Shown: positions 1 to 7,888 of the stretch, one piece after another
How positions within the stretch are numbered: the first letter of the stretch is position 1
Layout: each line of letters starts with the position of its first letter
DNA from: Sulfuricurvum sp. PC08-66
GTDB taxonomy: Bacteria > Campylobacterota > Campylobacteria > Campylobacterales > Sulfurimonadaceae
Direction of reading: 5' to 3'
Assembly (NCBI GenBank): GCA_000830255.1
Contig: JQIT01000006.1
Location: 124,001 to 188,000, forward strand
Length of the DNA stretch: 64,000 bases
Translations under genes and position numbers: made by a program
Notes under the pieces: generated by a model
What the model was told of the DNA's origin: nothing
The model's database searches: none
The model's input: the letters and a program-made list of their open reading frames with translations, nothing else

Positions 1-564
1 ATTTGTCAATTCAGTAATAGAATTAACTTTTGAAAAAATATTCTCTTCTCTGAATAATATTTTTGCTTTTGTTTCAATAAGATAAGGATAAGTGTTCTTT
101 AGAAGGATGGAATCAAATTCAGTTTGAGTATTTTTTCTTAATTCATAGATGACATACGCAATAAATTTATAAGCTATTTGTTCGCTCAACTCATTTAATT
201 CAAAATAACCATTTTTTGCTTTTTGCATGCTTTTTTTGTCATATGACAACTCATCACTTAGCGCATGGTTTACTTTCATGACTTTGTTTTCAGAATGTAT
301 ATAGTTGTAGTACTCCAATGTGTAGTTGTTCACGTCAAAGTAAAGTGTGTAGCTTTTAGTGCCACTTAAAAAAGAGTTACCGATTTGCATTTGATAGGTA
401 GTTGTAGAATAGACATGGTTCTTTTGCTCTATTTTTTCAAAAAAATGACGCGATGTCAGACCCACAATATCATTATTACAATGCGGACATCTAGAAGTGT
501 TCGTCTTGAAGCCGCTTAAAAAAGTTGTACAGAAACCCATTTCTTTTTTTGTGACACATTTCAT
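1..564 (-). CDS. A+T-rich protein of unknown function, 3' end cut by window edge
   Basis: I see an open frame of 188 codons without a stop, read leftwards from an ATG at 564, so the C-terminus lies outside the window. The ribosome site AGGAAA sits 4-9 nt before the ATG. The start region carries cysteines at residues 3, 12, 26 and 29, the last two as CPHC, so one metal-binding knuckle is possible. The rest is rich in Asn, Tyr, Lys and Ser and has no signal peptide. I do not recognise a family. Base composition is clearly more A+T-rich than the following genes, which suggests acquisition. Its promoter carries the same box as the AAA+ gene, so it probably belongs to the WYL-controlled module. 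Confidence 0.7.
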   Translation of the reverse strand, partial: MKCVTKKEMGFCTTFLSGFKTNTSRCPHCNNDIVGLTSRHFFEKIEQKNHVYSTTTYQMQIGNSFLSGTKSYTLYFDVNNYTLEYYNYIHSENKVMKVNHALSDELSYDKKSMQKAKNGYFELNELSEQIAYKFIAYVIYELRKNTQTEFDSILLKNTYPYLIETKAKILFREENIFSKVNSITELTN

Positions 565-588
565 AGGTTTCCTTTATTTTTATTTCAA

Positions 589-620
589 ATAATAGGACTA
601 TTTATGGACATTTTTTGTCT
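589..620 (-). promoter_or_regulatory. Promoter and operator-like box of the partial gene
   Basis: On the minus strand a -10 element TATTAT (594-589) lies 11 nt after a box whose plus-strand form is GGACATTTTTTGTCT (606-620). The box is an imperfect inverted repeat and covers the expected -35 position. The same box, at the same 11-nt distance from TATACT, occurs in front of the AAA+ gene at 2773-2787. That the neighbouring WYL protein binds it is inference. Confidence 0.55.
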
Positions 621-633
621 ACTTTTACACCTC

Positions 634-2727
634 TCACACCGCAAAGCCGACTTTGCGAGGGTGTGTTCGCTCTTTGAGTCGTACCTCTTCGAGCAGTCGC
701 GCATAGAATGTATCGCAATTGTGTAGTGGCATAAAACTGTGCTGACGATACACCGCATCGAAATCCCCTGGGGTGAGATGTGTGAGGGTGCGTAGCTGTT
801 GGAGCAGTTGAGGCGTAGGCGTATCGAGTCCCAAAAAATGCGCATAGCGTGCAAAAAGGAGCAAAACATTGTCGCTAGAGAGGTACCCAAATTCGAGTTT
901 GAGATTGAAGCGTCGCAAGCTTGCTTGGTCGAGGTTATCGATGAGATTGGTCGTGGCGATAAAAATCCCCTCAAACTCCTCCATCTGAACAAGCATCTCA
1001 TTGACTTGGGTCACCTCCCACGATGCACGTGCATCGCGTCTGTCACGTAAAAAGCTATCGATTTCATCGAAAACCAATACTGCCTTAGAAGACTTCGCCT
1101 CTGCAAAAGCGTCTGCAATATTTTGCTCTGTCTCACCCACCCACTTGGAGATAAGCTCTGAACCTTTCTTGAGCAAAAAGGGTGCATCTAGCGCTTGCGC
1201 GATGTAGTGCCCAAAAGCACTTTTGCCCGTACCAGGCACGCCATAAAGACAGAGCCGTGCTTTGCCTGAAGTACGAATACCCTCCACCAATTGCACCGTA
1301 TCGATACTAGTGCTAATGAGTGCAGGGTCATAGAGAGGTGGGGTGCTCTTATGAGTTTTGATAGTAGCAAAGCCTTGCGCTTTGAGTGTACCGCTCACCA
1401 ACATTTCATAGGCTTGGTCTATTTGAGAGATATTCGCTTTTACCGCATGAATCACCTTGGTCGCACGTGTCACTATGGCAGGAGTGGCGTGTGGATTTTG
1501 GGCGATTTTCTCTACAGTGCTTGGCGCCAGAAGGGTTTGTGCATGGCTTTCTATGATGGCTTTGCGTCTGGAATGTGGTGGCACTGGCATCTCAAGCACT
1601 ATGTCAAAACGTCGAATAATGGCATCGTCGATAGCATGAACACTGTTGCTTACCCATATTGTAGGCAGGGCATTGGTCTCTAGCGTTCGATTGAAACTCG
1701 CTTTGTATTGTCGAGCGCTATTGCGTCTGGACATATGCGATGGCTCACTCTCCTCTCGAAAAATATCCTCTATCTCATCGAACATGACAAGGACATTTTT
1801 GTGTTGCAACAGACTCTGTGCTGTTAGGTAAGCTTTGTAGCGTTCGATACCGCCGATAGGCTCATGTTCTTCATTTTCATACGCTACTTCAAAAAGCTCT
1901 GCTTGTAGTGCATGTGCAATGACCTTGACCAGTTCGGTCTTGCCAGTGCCAGGGCGACCGTAGAGGAGTACATTGACACCTCGTTTTTGGTGTCTCATTG
2001 CATCACCCAAATAGGCTAACAGTACCTCCAGCGTAGAGGTAATATGTACAAAATCCTCTAGCATGAGATGCGACGTATCACACGGTCGAATCACATCGCT
2101 GAGCATTGTTTCGATGCCCTCATCGCTGTGCATCATACGCTGGGCAAAACCATCCGATGCAAGCTCCAATTTATGGCGTAATCTACTTCGGTCTTTTTGC
2201 TCGACACGTAATAGCGATTTTTGAGCAAGCGTACCACTGCTTTTGAGCGCTTCTTTGATAGCGGATGAGGGATAGCCCAAGAGTACAGACAAGTAATAGT
2301 ACATAGCCATAGTAGATGTCTCACTCAATAGTTCACCAGCATCATCGAGTACATTGTAATTGTGTACGTAAAGTGCAAAACGTAAAATATCTATCTCTAC
2401 AGGCTTCAAATCGATAAAGTGACACAATTTTTGGAGATTTTTTTCCAACACTTCATTGCCAAAATGTGCACCGTTTTTGAGCGTATTGGCGAGTCTTTTG
2501 AGTGCCTCAATGTAGTGTTTGACGTGGTTAAAGTCATAAGTCTCGATGCTCTGCTTCATACCTAAATAGCGTGCTACTTTGACACTATCAAACCCATTTC
2601 GACCAAAAAACTCATTTTGACCGCCCAATTCCAAAATAAAGAGACAAATCCAATGCCCAATAAGCTCAGCACTGTGAGGTTCTACTTCAAAGGAGGGCGC
2701 AAGAGAGAAGGTGAGTGTAGTTTGCAT
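634..2727 (-). CDS. Tandem AAA+ ATPase
   Basis: This is a 697-residue protein with two AAA+ modules after a helical N-terminal region (about 1-235). The first module has Walker A GRPGTGKT (257-264), Walker B LVMFDEIEDI (313-322) and an RRFD arginine-finger region near 372. The second has Walker A GVPGTGKS (496-503), Walker B VLVFDEID (550-557), a KWVGE pore-loop-like stretch (528-532), sensor ATTN (591-594) and RRF (605-607). The second module resembles the FtsH/spastin branch, so remodelling of a protein or complex is likely. The substrate is unknown and no protease domain is present. The start is supported by AAAGG seven nt upstream. It is divergent from a WYL regulator and shares a promoter box with the A+T-rich gene downstream. 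Confidence 0.85.
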   Translation of the reverse strand: MQTTLTFSLAPSFEVEPHSAELIGHWICLFILELGGQNEFFGRNGFDSVKVARYLGMKQSIETYDFNHVKHYIEALKRLANTLKNGAHFGNEVLEKNLQKLCHFIDLKPVEIDILRFALYVHNYNVLDDAGELLSETSTMAMYYYLSVLLGYPSSAIKEALKSSGTLAQKSLLRVEQKDRSRLRHKLELASDGFAQRMMHSDEGIETMLSDVIRPCDTSHLMLEDFVHITSTLEVLLAYLGDAMRHQKRGVNVLLYGRPGTGKTELVKVIAHALQAELFEVAYENEEHEPIGGIERYKAYLTAQSLLQHKNVLVMFDEIEDIFREESEPSHMSRRNSARQYKASFNRTLETNALPTIWVSNSVHAIDDAIIRRFDIVLEMPVPPHSRRKAIIESHAQTLLAPSTVEKIAQNPHATPAIVTRATKVIHAVKANISQIDQAYEMLVSGTLKAQGFATIKTHKSTPPLYDPALISTSIDTVQLVEGIRTSGKARLCLYGVPGTGKSAFGHYIAQALDAPFLLKKGSELISKWVGETEQNIADAFAEAKSSKAVLVFDEIDSFLRDRRDARASWEVTQVNEMLVQMEEFEGIFIATTNLIDNLDQASLRRFNLKLEFGYLSSDNVLLLFARYAHFLGLDTPTPQLLQQLRTLTHLTPGDFDAVYRQHSFMPLHNCDTFYARLLEEVRLKERTHPRKVGFAV

Positions 2728-2734
2728 GGAATAC

Positions 2735-2757
2735 CTTTCATGAGTAAGTCATGAAAG
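2735..2757. repeat. Perfect inverted repeat over the AAA+ ribosome site
   Basis: CTTTCATGA (2735-2743) and TCATGAAAG (2749-2757) are exact reverse complements separated by five bases. The repeat lies just after the -10 element and includes the AAAGG ribosome site of the AAA+ gene. It could be an operator overlapping the transcription start, or an RNA hairpin that hides the ribosome site. Confidence 0.6.
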
Positions 2758-2787
2758 TATAGGCGTCTTTGTGGACAATTTTTGTCC
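2756..2787 (-). promoter_or_regulatory. AAA+ gene promoter with palindromic operator-like box
   Basis: A -10 element TATACT (2761-2756, minus strand) is preceded, after 11 nt, by GGACAATTTTTGTCC (2773-2787), a perfect inverted repeat with six-base arms and a three-base centre. The box lies between the AAA+ gene and the divergent WYL gene, so one bound protein could affect both. It matches the box at 606-620 at 13 of 15 positions. Confidence 0.6.
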
Positions 2788-2844
2788 GCTTTTGGCGTAC
2801 ATACATGCTACTATTGTGCATCCCATTTTCGCTAGGAATCTCTC

Positions 2845-3774
2845 ATGGCACTGAAGCTCTCCTCCTCTCACAATCCCAAGTATGACCGTCTGAGCTACAT
2901 CTATGAGCGTATCGCGCGTACACCCGACGGTGTCACTATCAAGGAGCTCACCCAAGAACTAGAGGTGAGTAGCAAGACCCTTCAACGCGATTTGCACGAG
3001 ACATTGGCAAGCAGTGGTATTTATTGTGAAGGGCGGCGCTGGAAGCTCAATCACAAGAGCAGTGCAGATGGATTGGGCAGTCAAGAGCGCATTGTTTTGG
3101 GGGTGTTGGACTCTCTAGCCAAGCAAGCGGGGCTTGATTTTTATCACAAAGCGCATCAGCTTTTGGAGCAAATCAGCTCGCAATTGGAGCATCCGCTCTT
3201 TGCCAATATGGATACTGAAGCGCTCTCGAAAAGCCATCTCGAGACCTTCGTCACCCTAGAGCGTGCTATCAAATCCCGCACGATGATACATGCGCACTAC
3301 ACATCGGTGCGTAAAGCACAAACGCAAGTCCATCTCAAGCCGATTCGATTGGCGTTTTTCGCAGGCTTTTGGTATGTGTTGGCATTCGATGCCAATGACG
3401 ACGACACCTTCAAAAAGTACCATCTCAAGTCGCTGACACACATTGTATTGACTGATGAACATTACGAAATCGACCCTAGCGTCATCGCGCGTATCGAGGA
3501 GGCTAGCTCTGTGTGGTTTTCGCTCGATGAGCCCTTCGAAGTGCGATTGTGGATAGATGCCGAAGTCGCGCCCTATTTCCAGCGCAAACCGCTACGCACC
3601 CAACGCCTCATGGGGCAGGATGGTGACGGCTCTATCGAGGTGGCATTGCGTATCACACACGAGATGGAGATATTGCCTTTGGTGTTGTGGTATTTGCCCC
3701 ATATTCGTATCCTCTCACCCAAATGGCTCGATAAGGCACTGGACAAAAAAATAGAGGCGTATAAAAAGGGGTAA
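2845..3774 (+). CDS. WYL-domain transcriptional regulator
   Basis: This 309-residue protein has an N-terminal winged helix-turn-helix (about 10-62, with TIKELTQELEVSSKTLQRDL) followed by a WYL-type domain (about 130-230) and a C-terminal WCX-like extension. WYL regulators are known to sense ligands such as nucleic acids or nucleotides, and several control phage-defence or DNA-damage genes (for example BrxR and CapW). It is divergent from the tandem AAA+ gene, with the palindromic box between them, which fits control of that gene and probably of itself. The ligand is unknown. It ends 84 nt before the stop of the convergent lipoprotein gene. Confidence 0.85.
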   Translation: MALKLSSSHNPKYDRLSYIYERIARTPDGVTIKELTQELEVSSKTLQRDLHETLASSGIYCEGRRWKLNHKSSADGLGSQERIVLGVLDSLAKQAGLDFYHKAHQLLEQISSQLEHPLFANMDTEALSKSHLETFVTLERAIKSRTMIHAHYTSVRKAQTQVHLKPIRLAFFAGFWYVLAFDANDDDTFKKYHLKSLTHIVLTDEHYEIDPSVIARIEEASSVWFSLDEPFEVRLWIDAEVAPYFQRKPLRTQRLMGQDGDGSIEVALRITHEMEILPLVLWYLPHIRILSPKWLDKALDKKIEAYKKG

Positions 3775-3814
3775 AAAGCAGAAGATTCCCCACAACAAAA
3801 ACTACCTGTGGGTC

Positions 3815-3842
3815 AAAAAAGAGCAGATGGGGCATCTGCTCT
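3815..3842 (-). terminator. Rho-independent terminator of the lipoprotein gene
   Basis: AGAGCAGATG (3820-3829) and CATCTGCTCT (3833-3842) form a perfect ten-pair stem with a GGG loop. On the minus strand the stem is followed by a run of six T, so it ends transcripts from the lipoprotein gene at 3859-5151. Confidence 0.85.
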
Positions 3843-3858
3843 AAAGCATCACGCGTTT

Positions 3859-5151
3859 TTATTCGTAGCGATTGCTCATAATGTTGTAGCGTGTGCCATC
3901 GCTTTGTTGCCATACGGTTGCTACGCTGTTATTGTGGTCGATAGCCAGTTGTACTGAATTGGCGATATTGCTACCGCTCTCGATAGTCGTAGCGCCACTC
4001 CATTTTTCTGTACTAGCGGTATAGCGATTGGTATAAATAGAGTCTGCTGTACCATCATTTTGTTTCCATACAACTATCGCATTGTTGTTGCCATCGATAG
4101 CGATGCGTGCATTGTCTGCTGCACCTGTTCCCAAAGAGATACGTTCACCTGCAGTATAAGCCCAAGCATCATCTGCCATGCTGTAAGCGTTGACATAGAT
4201 AGCATCATTTTGCGTCCATACTGCAACTGCAATGTTGTTTTTCCCAAACGCGATGTGAGGATTTCGTGCAGACGAAGCATTGTTTTCAATCGCAGCAGCT
4301 GTACCCCATGAATTGGTATTGCCAGAATAGCGATTGGCAAAAATGGAGCTGTCTTGTACCCATACCACCATTGCACTGTTGTTGGTGTCCATTGCGATTT
4401 GCACATTGCTACTCAAACTTCCAGAGGAGATAGAGGCTGGTGTACTCCACGTATCGTTATTTTGCATATAGCGGCTAGCAAAAATTTGATTATCTTGTTC
4501 CCATACAGCTATGAGAGAGTTGTTGACATCAATAGCCAATCGAACACCCGAAGCTTGCGTGCCTGTACTGATTTTACCTACTTCGCTTCCCCATTGTTTT
4601 AGCGTGTAATCGTACATTCCAGCGTAGATAGAGTTGTTTTGTTCCCATGCGACGTAGACATTGTTGTTGCTAGCGACGACCAGTTGTGGCTGGGTAGCTG
4701 CGGGGGTGAGTGTCTCGATGAGTGTCGCACCGCTCCAACTGTCATTACTCTCTGTATAGCGATTGGCATAGATTGAATCGCCTTGCTCCCATACGACGGT
4801 GGCATTTTTGTTTTTGTCAAAAGCGATTTTGGGATTTGATACGTTTGTATCCATGGTCTCAAGCAATATGGGTGTTACCCACGTCTTGTTTGTTTTACTG
4901 TAGCCGTTGGCAAAAAGTGAAGTGCGTGAGCCATCATCATGTATCCACACTGCAAAGACATTATTGTCCGCATCGATAGCCAATTGCGCTTGCCCTGCAT
5001 CGCCACTGTTGTTACTCTCGATAAGCTGTGCTGTGCCCCATGCAGGTGATACAGGCGCAGTGCCGCCACCTCCCGTACCTGTACCACCACATCCACTGTA
5101 CATCAATGCAGTTGCAAAAACTGCAACACCAATACGAATACTTTTTTTCAT
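3859..5151 (-). CDS. Repeat-containing lipoprotein, probably beta-propeller
   Basis: The 430-residue protein starts with a lipoprotein signal (MKKSIRIGV to the lipobox YSGC, Cys21) and a Gly-rich linker. The remainder is about eight copies of a repeat of about 50 residues with a core like NNxAxVWxQxxSIxANRYxxxxxxW. The regular spacing of VW, Q and NRY positions suggests an eight-bladed beta-propeller, which is inference from pattern. It is probably anchored in a cell-envelope membrane, with a binding role rather than a visible enzymatic one. GAGGAG is present upstream of the start. It has its own terminator and lies 99 nt after the HD-GYP gene, so it may be a separate unit. Confidence 0.75.
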   Translation of the reverse strand: MKKSIRIGVAVFATALMYSGCGGTGTGGGGTAPVSPAWGTAQLIESNNSGDAGQAQLAIDADNNVFAVWIHDDGSRTSLFANGYSKTNKTWVTPILLETMDTNVSNPKIAFDKNKNATVVWEQGDSIYANRYTESNDSWSGATLIETLTPAATQPQLVVASNNNVYVAWEQNNSIYAGMYDYTLKQWGSEVGKISTGTQASGVRLAIDVNNSLIAVWEQDNQIFASRYMQNNDTWSTPASISSGSLSSNVQIAMDTNNSAMVVWVQDSSIFANRYSGNTNSWGTAAAIENNASSARNPHIAFGKNNIAVAVWTQNDAIYVNAYSMADDAWAYTAGERISLGTGAADNARIAIDGNNNAIVVWKQNDGTADSIYTNRYTASTEKWSGATTIESGSNIANSVQLAIDHNNSVATVWQQSDGTRYNIMSNRYE

Positions 5152-5250
5152 AAAATGCTCCTCAAATGTATTTCACACTTGAAAGGCTATTAGAAAAAAA
5201 TCAGAGTTGAGTCAGAATGAATTAAAAAATAACAATATTTCGCTATCGAT

Positions 5251-6030
5251 TTAATGCTGCCCTGCAACGTCTCTGTAGCGATCACGAATACTCAAAAACG
5301 CATCGAGATTGTCGAAAAATATATCAATCAATCGAGGGTCAAAATGGCGTCCTCGCTCCTCTTTGAAGAGGGTGAAAATCTTCTCATCTTCCCACGCTTT
5401 TTTGTAGACCCTATCACTACCCAGCGCATCAAATACATCTGCCAATGCCGTAATGCGCCCATAAATATGAATATCTTCCCCTACAATGCCTCGTGGATAG
5501 CCTGTACCATCATATTTTTCATGGTGTTCATAGGCGACTATCGATGCCATTTTGAGCAGGGGTCGCTTGGAGGTGCCCAACATTTGGAAGCCCAATTCAG
5601 CGTGGGTATTCATAATCACCCGCTCCTCGTTGGTAAATCGGGCTGGTTTGTTGAGTACCGCATCAGGAATGGCAACTTTGCCGATATCGTGCATCGGACT
5701 GGCTTGTTTGAGCATCTCCGCTTCCTGCTCATCGAGCCCATAGAAAAGCGCCAAAAGTTTGCTGTACTCCGCCACGCGCTTGACGTGGTTACCCGTCTCT
5801 TTGCTTCTACTCTCGCCAATAGCGCCCATCGTAAAAACAACCTCTCGTTGGGTCTCCTCTATCTCCTGTTTGAGCGCCAAAAGTTCATCGTACTCTTTGC
5901 GTTGGCGCTTGTCGCTTTGCTCCAAAATTTTGTTTTGTCGCTTGATATCTTTGATGAGTTTGTTGGTCGTCTCTGCAAAATTGTGTTGGAGTTGTGCAAT
6001 CTCATTGACCAATTTATTTTCAATATCCAT
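5251..6030 (-). CDS. HD-GYP domain protein, likely c-di-GMP phosphodiesterase
   Basis: This 259-residue protein has an N-terminal coiled coil (about 1-65) and an HD-GYP domain (about 66-255). The metal-binding HD pair is at 114-115 (MHDIGKV), followed by HH at 169-170 and GYP at 177-179 (DGTGYP), so the catalytic set looks complete. HD-GYP enzymes hydrolyse cyclic di-GMP. No receiver or membrane segment is present, so input probably comes through the coiled coil. Its ATG overlaps the stop of the preceding coiled-coil gene by one base. It is the last gene of the SiaA/SiaB/SiaC-like operon and the probable output, in the place taken by the cyclase SiaD in Pseudomonas. Confidence 0.9.
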   Translation of the reverse strand: MDIENKLVNEIAQLQHNFAETTNKLIKDIKRQNKILEQSDKRQRKEYDELLALKQEIEETQREVVFTMGAIGESRSKETGNHVKRVAEYSKLLALFYGLDEQEAEMLKQASPMHDIGKVAIPDAVLNKPARFTNEERVIMNTHAELGFQMLGTSKRPLLKMASIVAYEHHEKYDGTGYPRGIVGEDIHIYGRITALADVFDALGSDRVYKKAWEDEKIFTLFKEERGRHFDPRLIDIFFDNLDAFLSIRDRYRDVAGQH

Positions 6031-7517
6031 TAGCTCCCCTTGTACGGCTGTTTTCGCTTTGCCAATGCGGTGGCTACAGCTTCTATCATTTCACTGAAAC
6101 CTGCTTCATATTGTTCGAGTTGCGCGGTGAGCTGTCTTTTTTGTTTCTCTAGCCCGCGTATATTTTGCTCTGCGCTTTTGTACTGTTCTTTGAGTTTAAT
6201 ACGCTCTTGATTTTGCGTTTTATACTCTTGCTCCAACTCTGCAAGATTTTTGGAAAAAGATTGATAGATGTTTTGGAATTGCGATTTTTTTTGCGCCACT
6301 GCTGCTTGTGTCGCAATATCCTTTTTTTCTAGCTTCATGACATTGAGTTGCGTTGTGCAGTTTTGTATCTCATTGGAAATTTTGATGAGCTTTGAATTGA
6401 TTTGAGAAGCATCGATTTTGCACTTCTCCAATGTACGCGCGACCTCTTCGTTGAGTCTAGAAAAGTTGTCATAAATATAGGAGTATCTCTCCAATTGCGA
6501 AGTGACTTCTTGAAATTTATCATAGTTGGTGAACCACGTCTTGGCAATGACCGACATCATCATAGTGTTCCATCGACGCCCCTCTTTTCCTTCGATGATA
6601 GGCATCTTGTAGCGTAGATTGTTTTCGACAATCAATTCACCGTTGTAGCGACTCAAAAAGGCTTTGACGGCTTGATCCCCTTGGGTCAAAAGACGCAAAA
6701 GTTGTTCAGTAAATTTGAGATAGATAGTGGAAAAGTGCGTACGCAACAAATAGGTCGAGAGTGCCAATACATAGGCATCTGGAAGCTTGAAGTTCTTTGT
6801 GAGTGCATCAGCAATACCGTATTTGAAAACTGCCAAAACACTCTTCTCATATTGCCCTTGCGAAAGCGTCGCGAAATTCAATTTCGTTTTGAGTGCCTCT
6901 TCTATCATCGCTTCGATAATGAGCTCTATTGCCTCAAAGGTCAATGTTTTTTTGCACAGTGCCTCTAATTGCTTTTCATCCAGCTGTGCAGCTTCATCCT
7001 CTCCCTCTTCACCTGAAGCCAAATGAATCAAAATCGTTCGCTTCATCGGCACGATAATATCTTCGTCGCTCAAGCCCAGTGCCGTTTTTATGGCGAGTTT
7101 AATCACCTCGGATTTGTTGACCAGCTCATCGCTATCTGCTATTTCCTCATTGATTTTGCGTCTGAGTTTGCCTGAGAGTTTTAGGGTATCGCCCTCTTTT
7201 TCTATACTCTCTTTGAGCTCTTCGACCCAGCGAATGAGATTGGGCAGATGTCTACTCATGCTTGGGGCAAGCTGATAGGGCATGAGACGCAAAACCAATT
7301 GCTCTTTGTCGCGAAAGAGAACCATCGTACGGAAATGTTCAGCGTAAAAATCTGCAAATGCGACTTTTATCTCTGATTTGTTCTCCTCAATATCCTCTGC
7401 AGAGTGTTTGGAGGCTAAATAGGCAAAAAATTCCTTGTTGTACTCTTCCCATGCGACATCTTGTTTTTGAGAGTCCAGACGGTTTTTGAGAAAACGCTTC
7501 GTATTTTGATAAACCAC
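6030..7517 (-). CDS. Helical and coiled-coil protein of unknown function
   Basis: I choose a GTG start at 7517 that overlaps the stop of the SiaC-like gene by one base (TAGTG), giving 495 residues. Longer frames would run far into that gene. The first two thirds look helical and soluble. The last third (about 330-480) is a long Gln/Lys/Glu-rich coiled coil. There is no signal peptide or membrane helix and I recognise no family. Its position between SiaC and the HD-GYP protein, which also has a coiled coil, suggests it links the switch protein to the phosphodiesterase. That is inference from order only. Confidence 0.75.
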   Translation of the reverse strand: MVYQNTKRFLKNRLDSQKQDVAWEEYNKEFFAYLASKHSAEDIEENKSEIKVAFADFYAEHFRTMVLFRDKEQLVLRLMPYQLAPSMSRHLPNLIRWVEELKESIEKEGDTLKLSGKLRRKINEEIADSDELVNKSEVIKLAIKTALGLSDEDIIVPMKRTILIHLASGEEGEDEAAQLDEKQLEALCKKTLTFEAIELIIEAMIEEALKTKLNFATLSQGQYEKSVLAVFKYGIADALTKNFKLPDAYVLALSTYLLRTHFSTIYLKFTEQLLRLLTQGDQAVKAFLSRYNGELIVENNLRYKMPIIEGKEGRRWNTMMMSVIAKTWFTNYDKFQEVTSQLERYSYIYDNFSRLNEEVARTLEKCKIDASQINSKLIKISNEIQNCTTQLNVMKLEKKDIATQAAVAQKKSQFQNIYQSFSKNLAELEQEYKTQNQERIKLKEQYKSAEQNIRGLEKQKRQLTAQLEQYEAGFSEMIEAVATALAKRKQPYKGS

Positions 7518-7885
7518 TATTTTGCTTTTAGGTTGAATTGGAGTTTTTCGAAATCCTCTTTGAAATCTTCCCCAGCTTCCATAGCGGATTCGTTTTCGGC
7601 ATCGTAAATCCAATTGACAATAAGCTCTGGGTTATTGTTCTCTTCGAGCAGATCAAAAAGGTCAAAAAAGAGCTTCGAGCTACTGGAGTTGAAATAGACA
7701 ATCTCCATGTTCACTGCCAATTTTTTTGCTCCACTTTCGAAATAGGACTCTACCCATTTCATCACAGGTGCATAAAACTCAAAGGTATTTTCTGGGTAGG
7801 ATTTGCCCACAATAGTGATAGCTCCGCTGGCGTCTAGCTCGATGGCAGGTGTATATTTGGTCTCTTCGATTTTCATATTTTGCAT
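7517..7885 (-). CDS. siaC: SiaC-family (DUF1987) switch phosphoprotein
   Basis: The 122-residue protein matches the SiaC/DUF1987 pattern: an N-terminal beta stretch (TPAIELDASGAITIVGKSYPE), a WVESYF helix, and the segment EIVYFNSSSSK (61-71). In Pseudomonas SiaC a threonine at about this place is phosphorylated by SiaB and dephosphorylated by SiaA, and the unphosphorylated form binds the cyclase SiaD. Here the site holds serines 67-70, so serine phosphorylation is inferred. It lies three nt after the SiaB-like gene, and its stop overlaps the next start. Family assignment is firm; the partner in this organism is not known. Confidence 0.85.
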   Translation of the reverse strand: MQNMKIEETKYTPAIELDASGAITIVGKSYPENTFEFYAPVMKWVESYFESGAKKLAVNMEIVYFNSSSSKLFFDLFDLLEENNNPELIVNWIYDAENESAMEAGEDFKEDFEKLQFNLKAK

Positions 7886-7888
7886 GGT

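Noticed and set aside
634-2727. Plus-strand frames opposite the AAA+ gene (such as 799-1050 and 1291-1683)
   Set aside because: They lack ribosome sites and family motifs, and are shadows of the ATPase gene.
7518-7613. Longer start of the coiled-coil gene inside siaC
   Set aside because: It would overlap siaC by almost 100 nt. GTG at 7517 gives TAGTG coupling.
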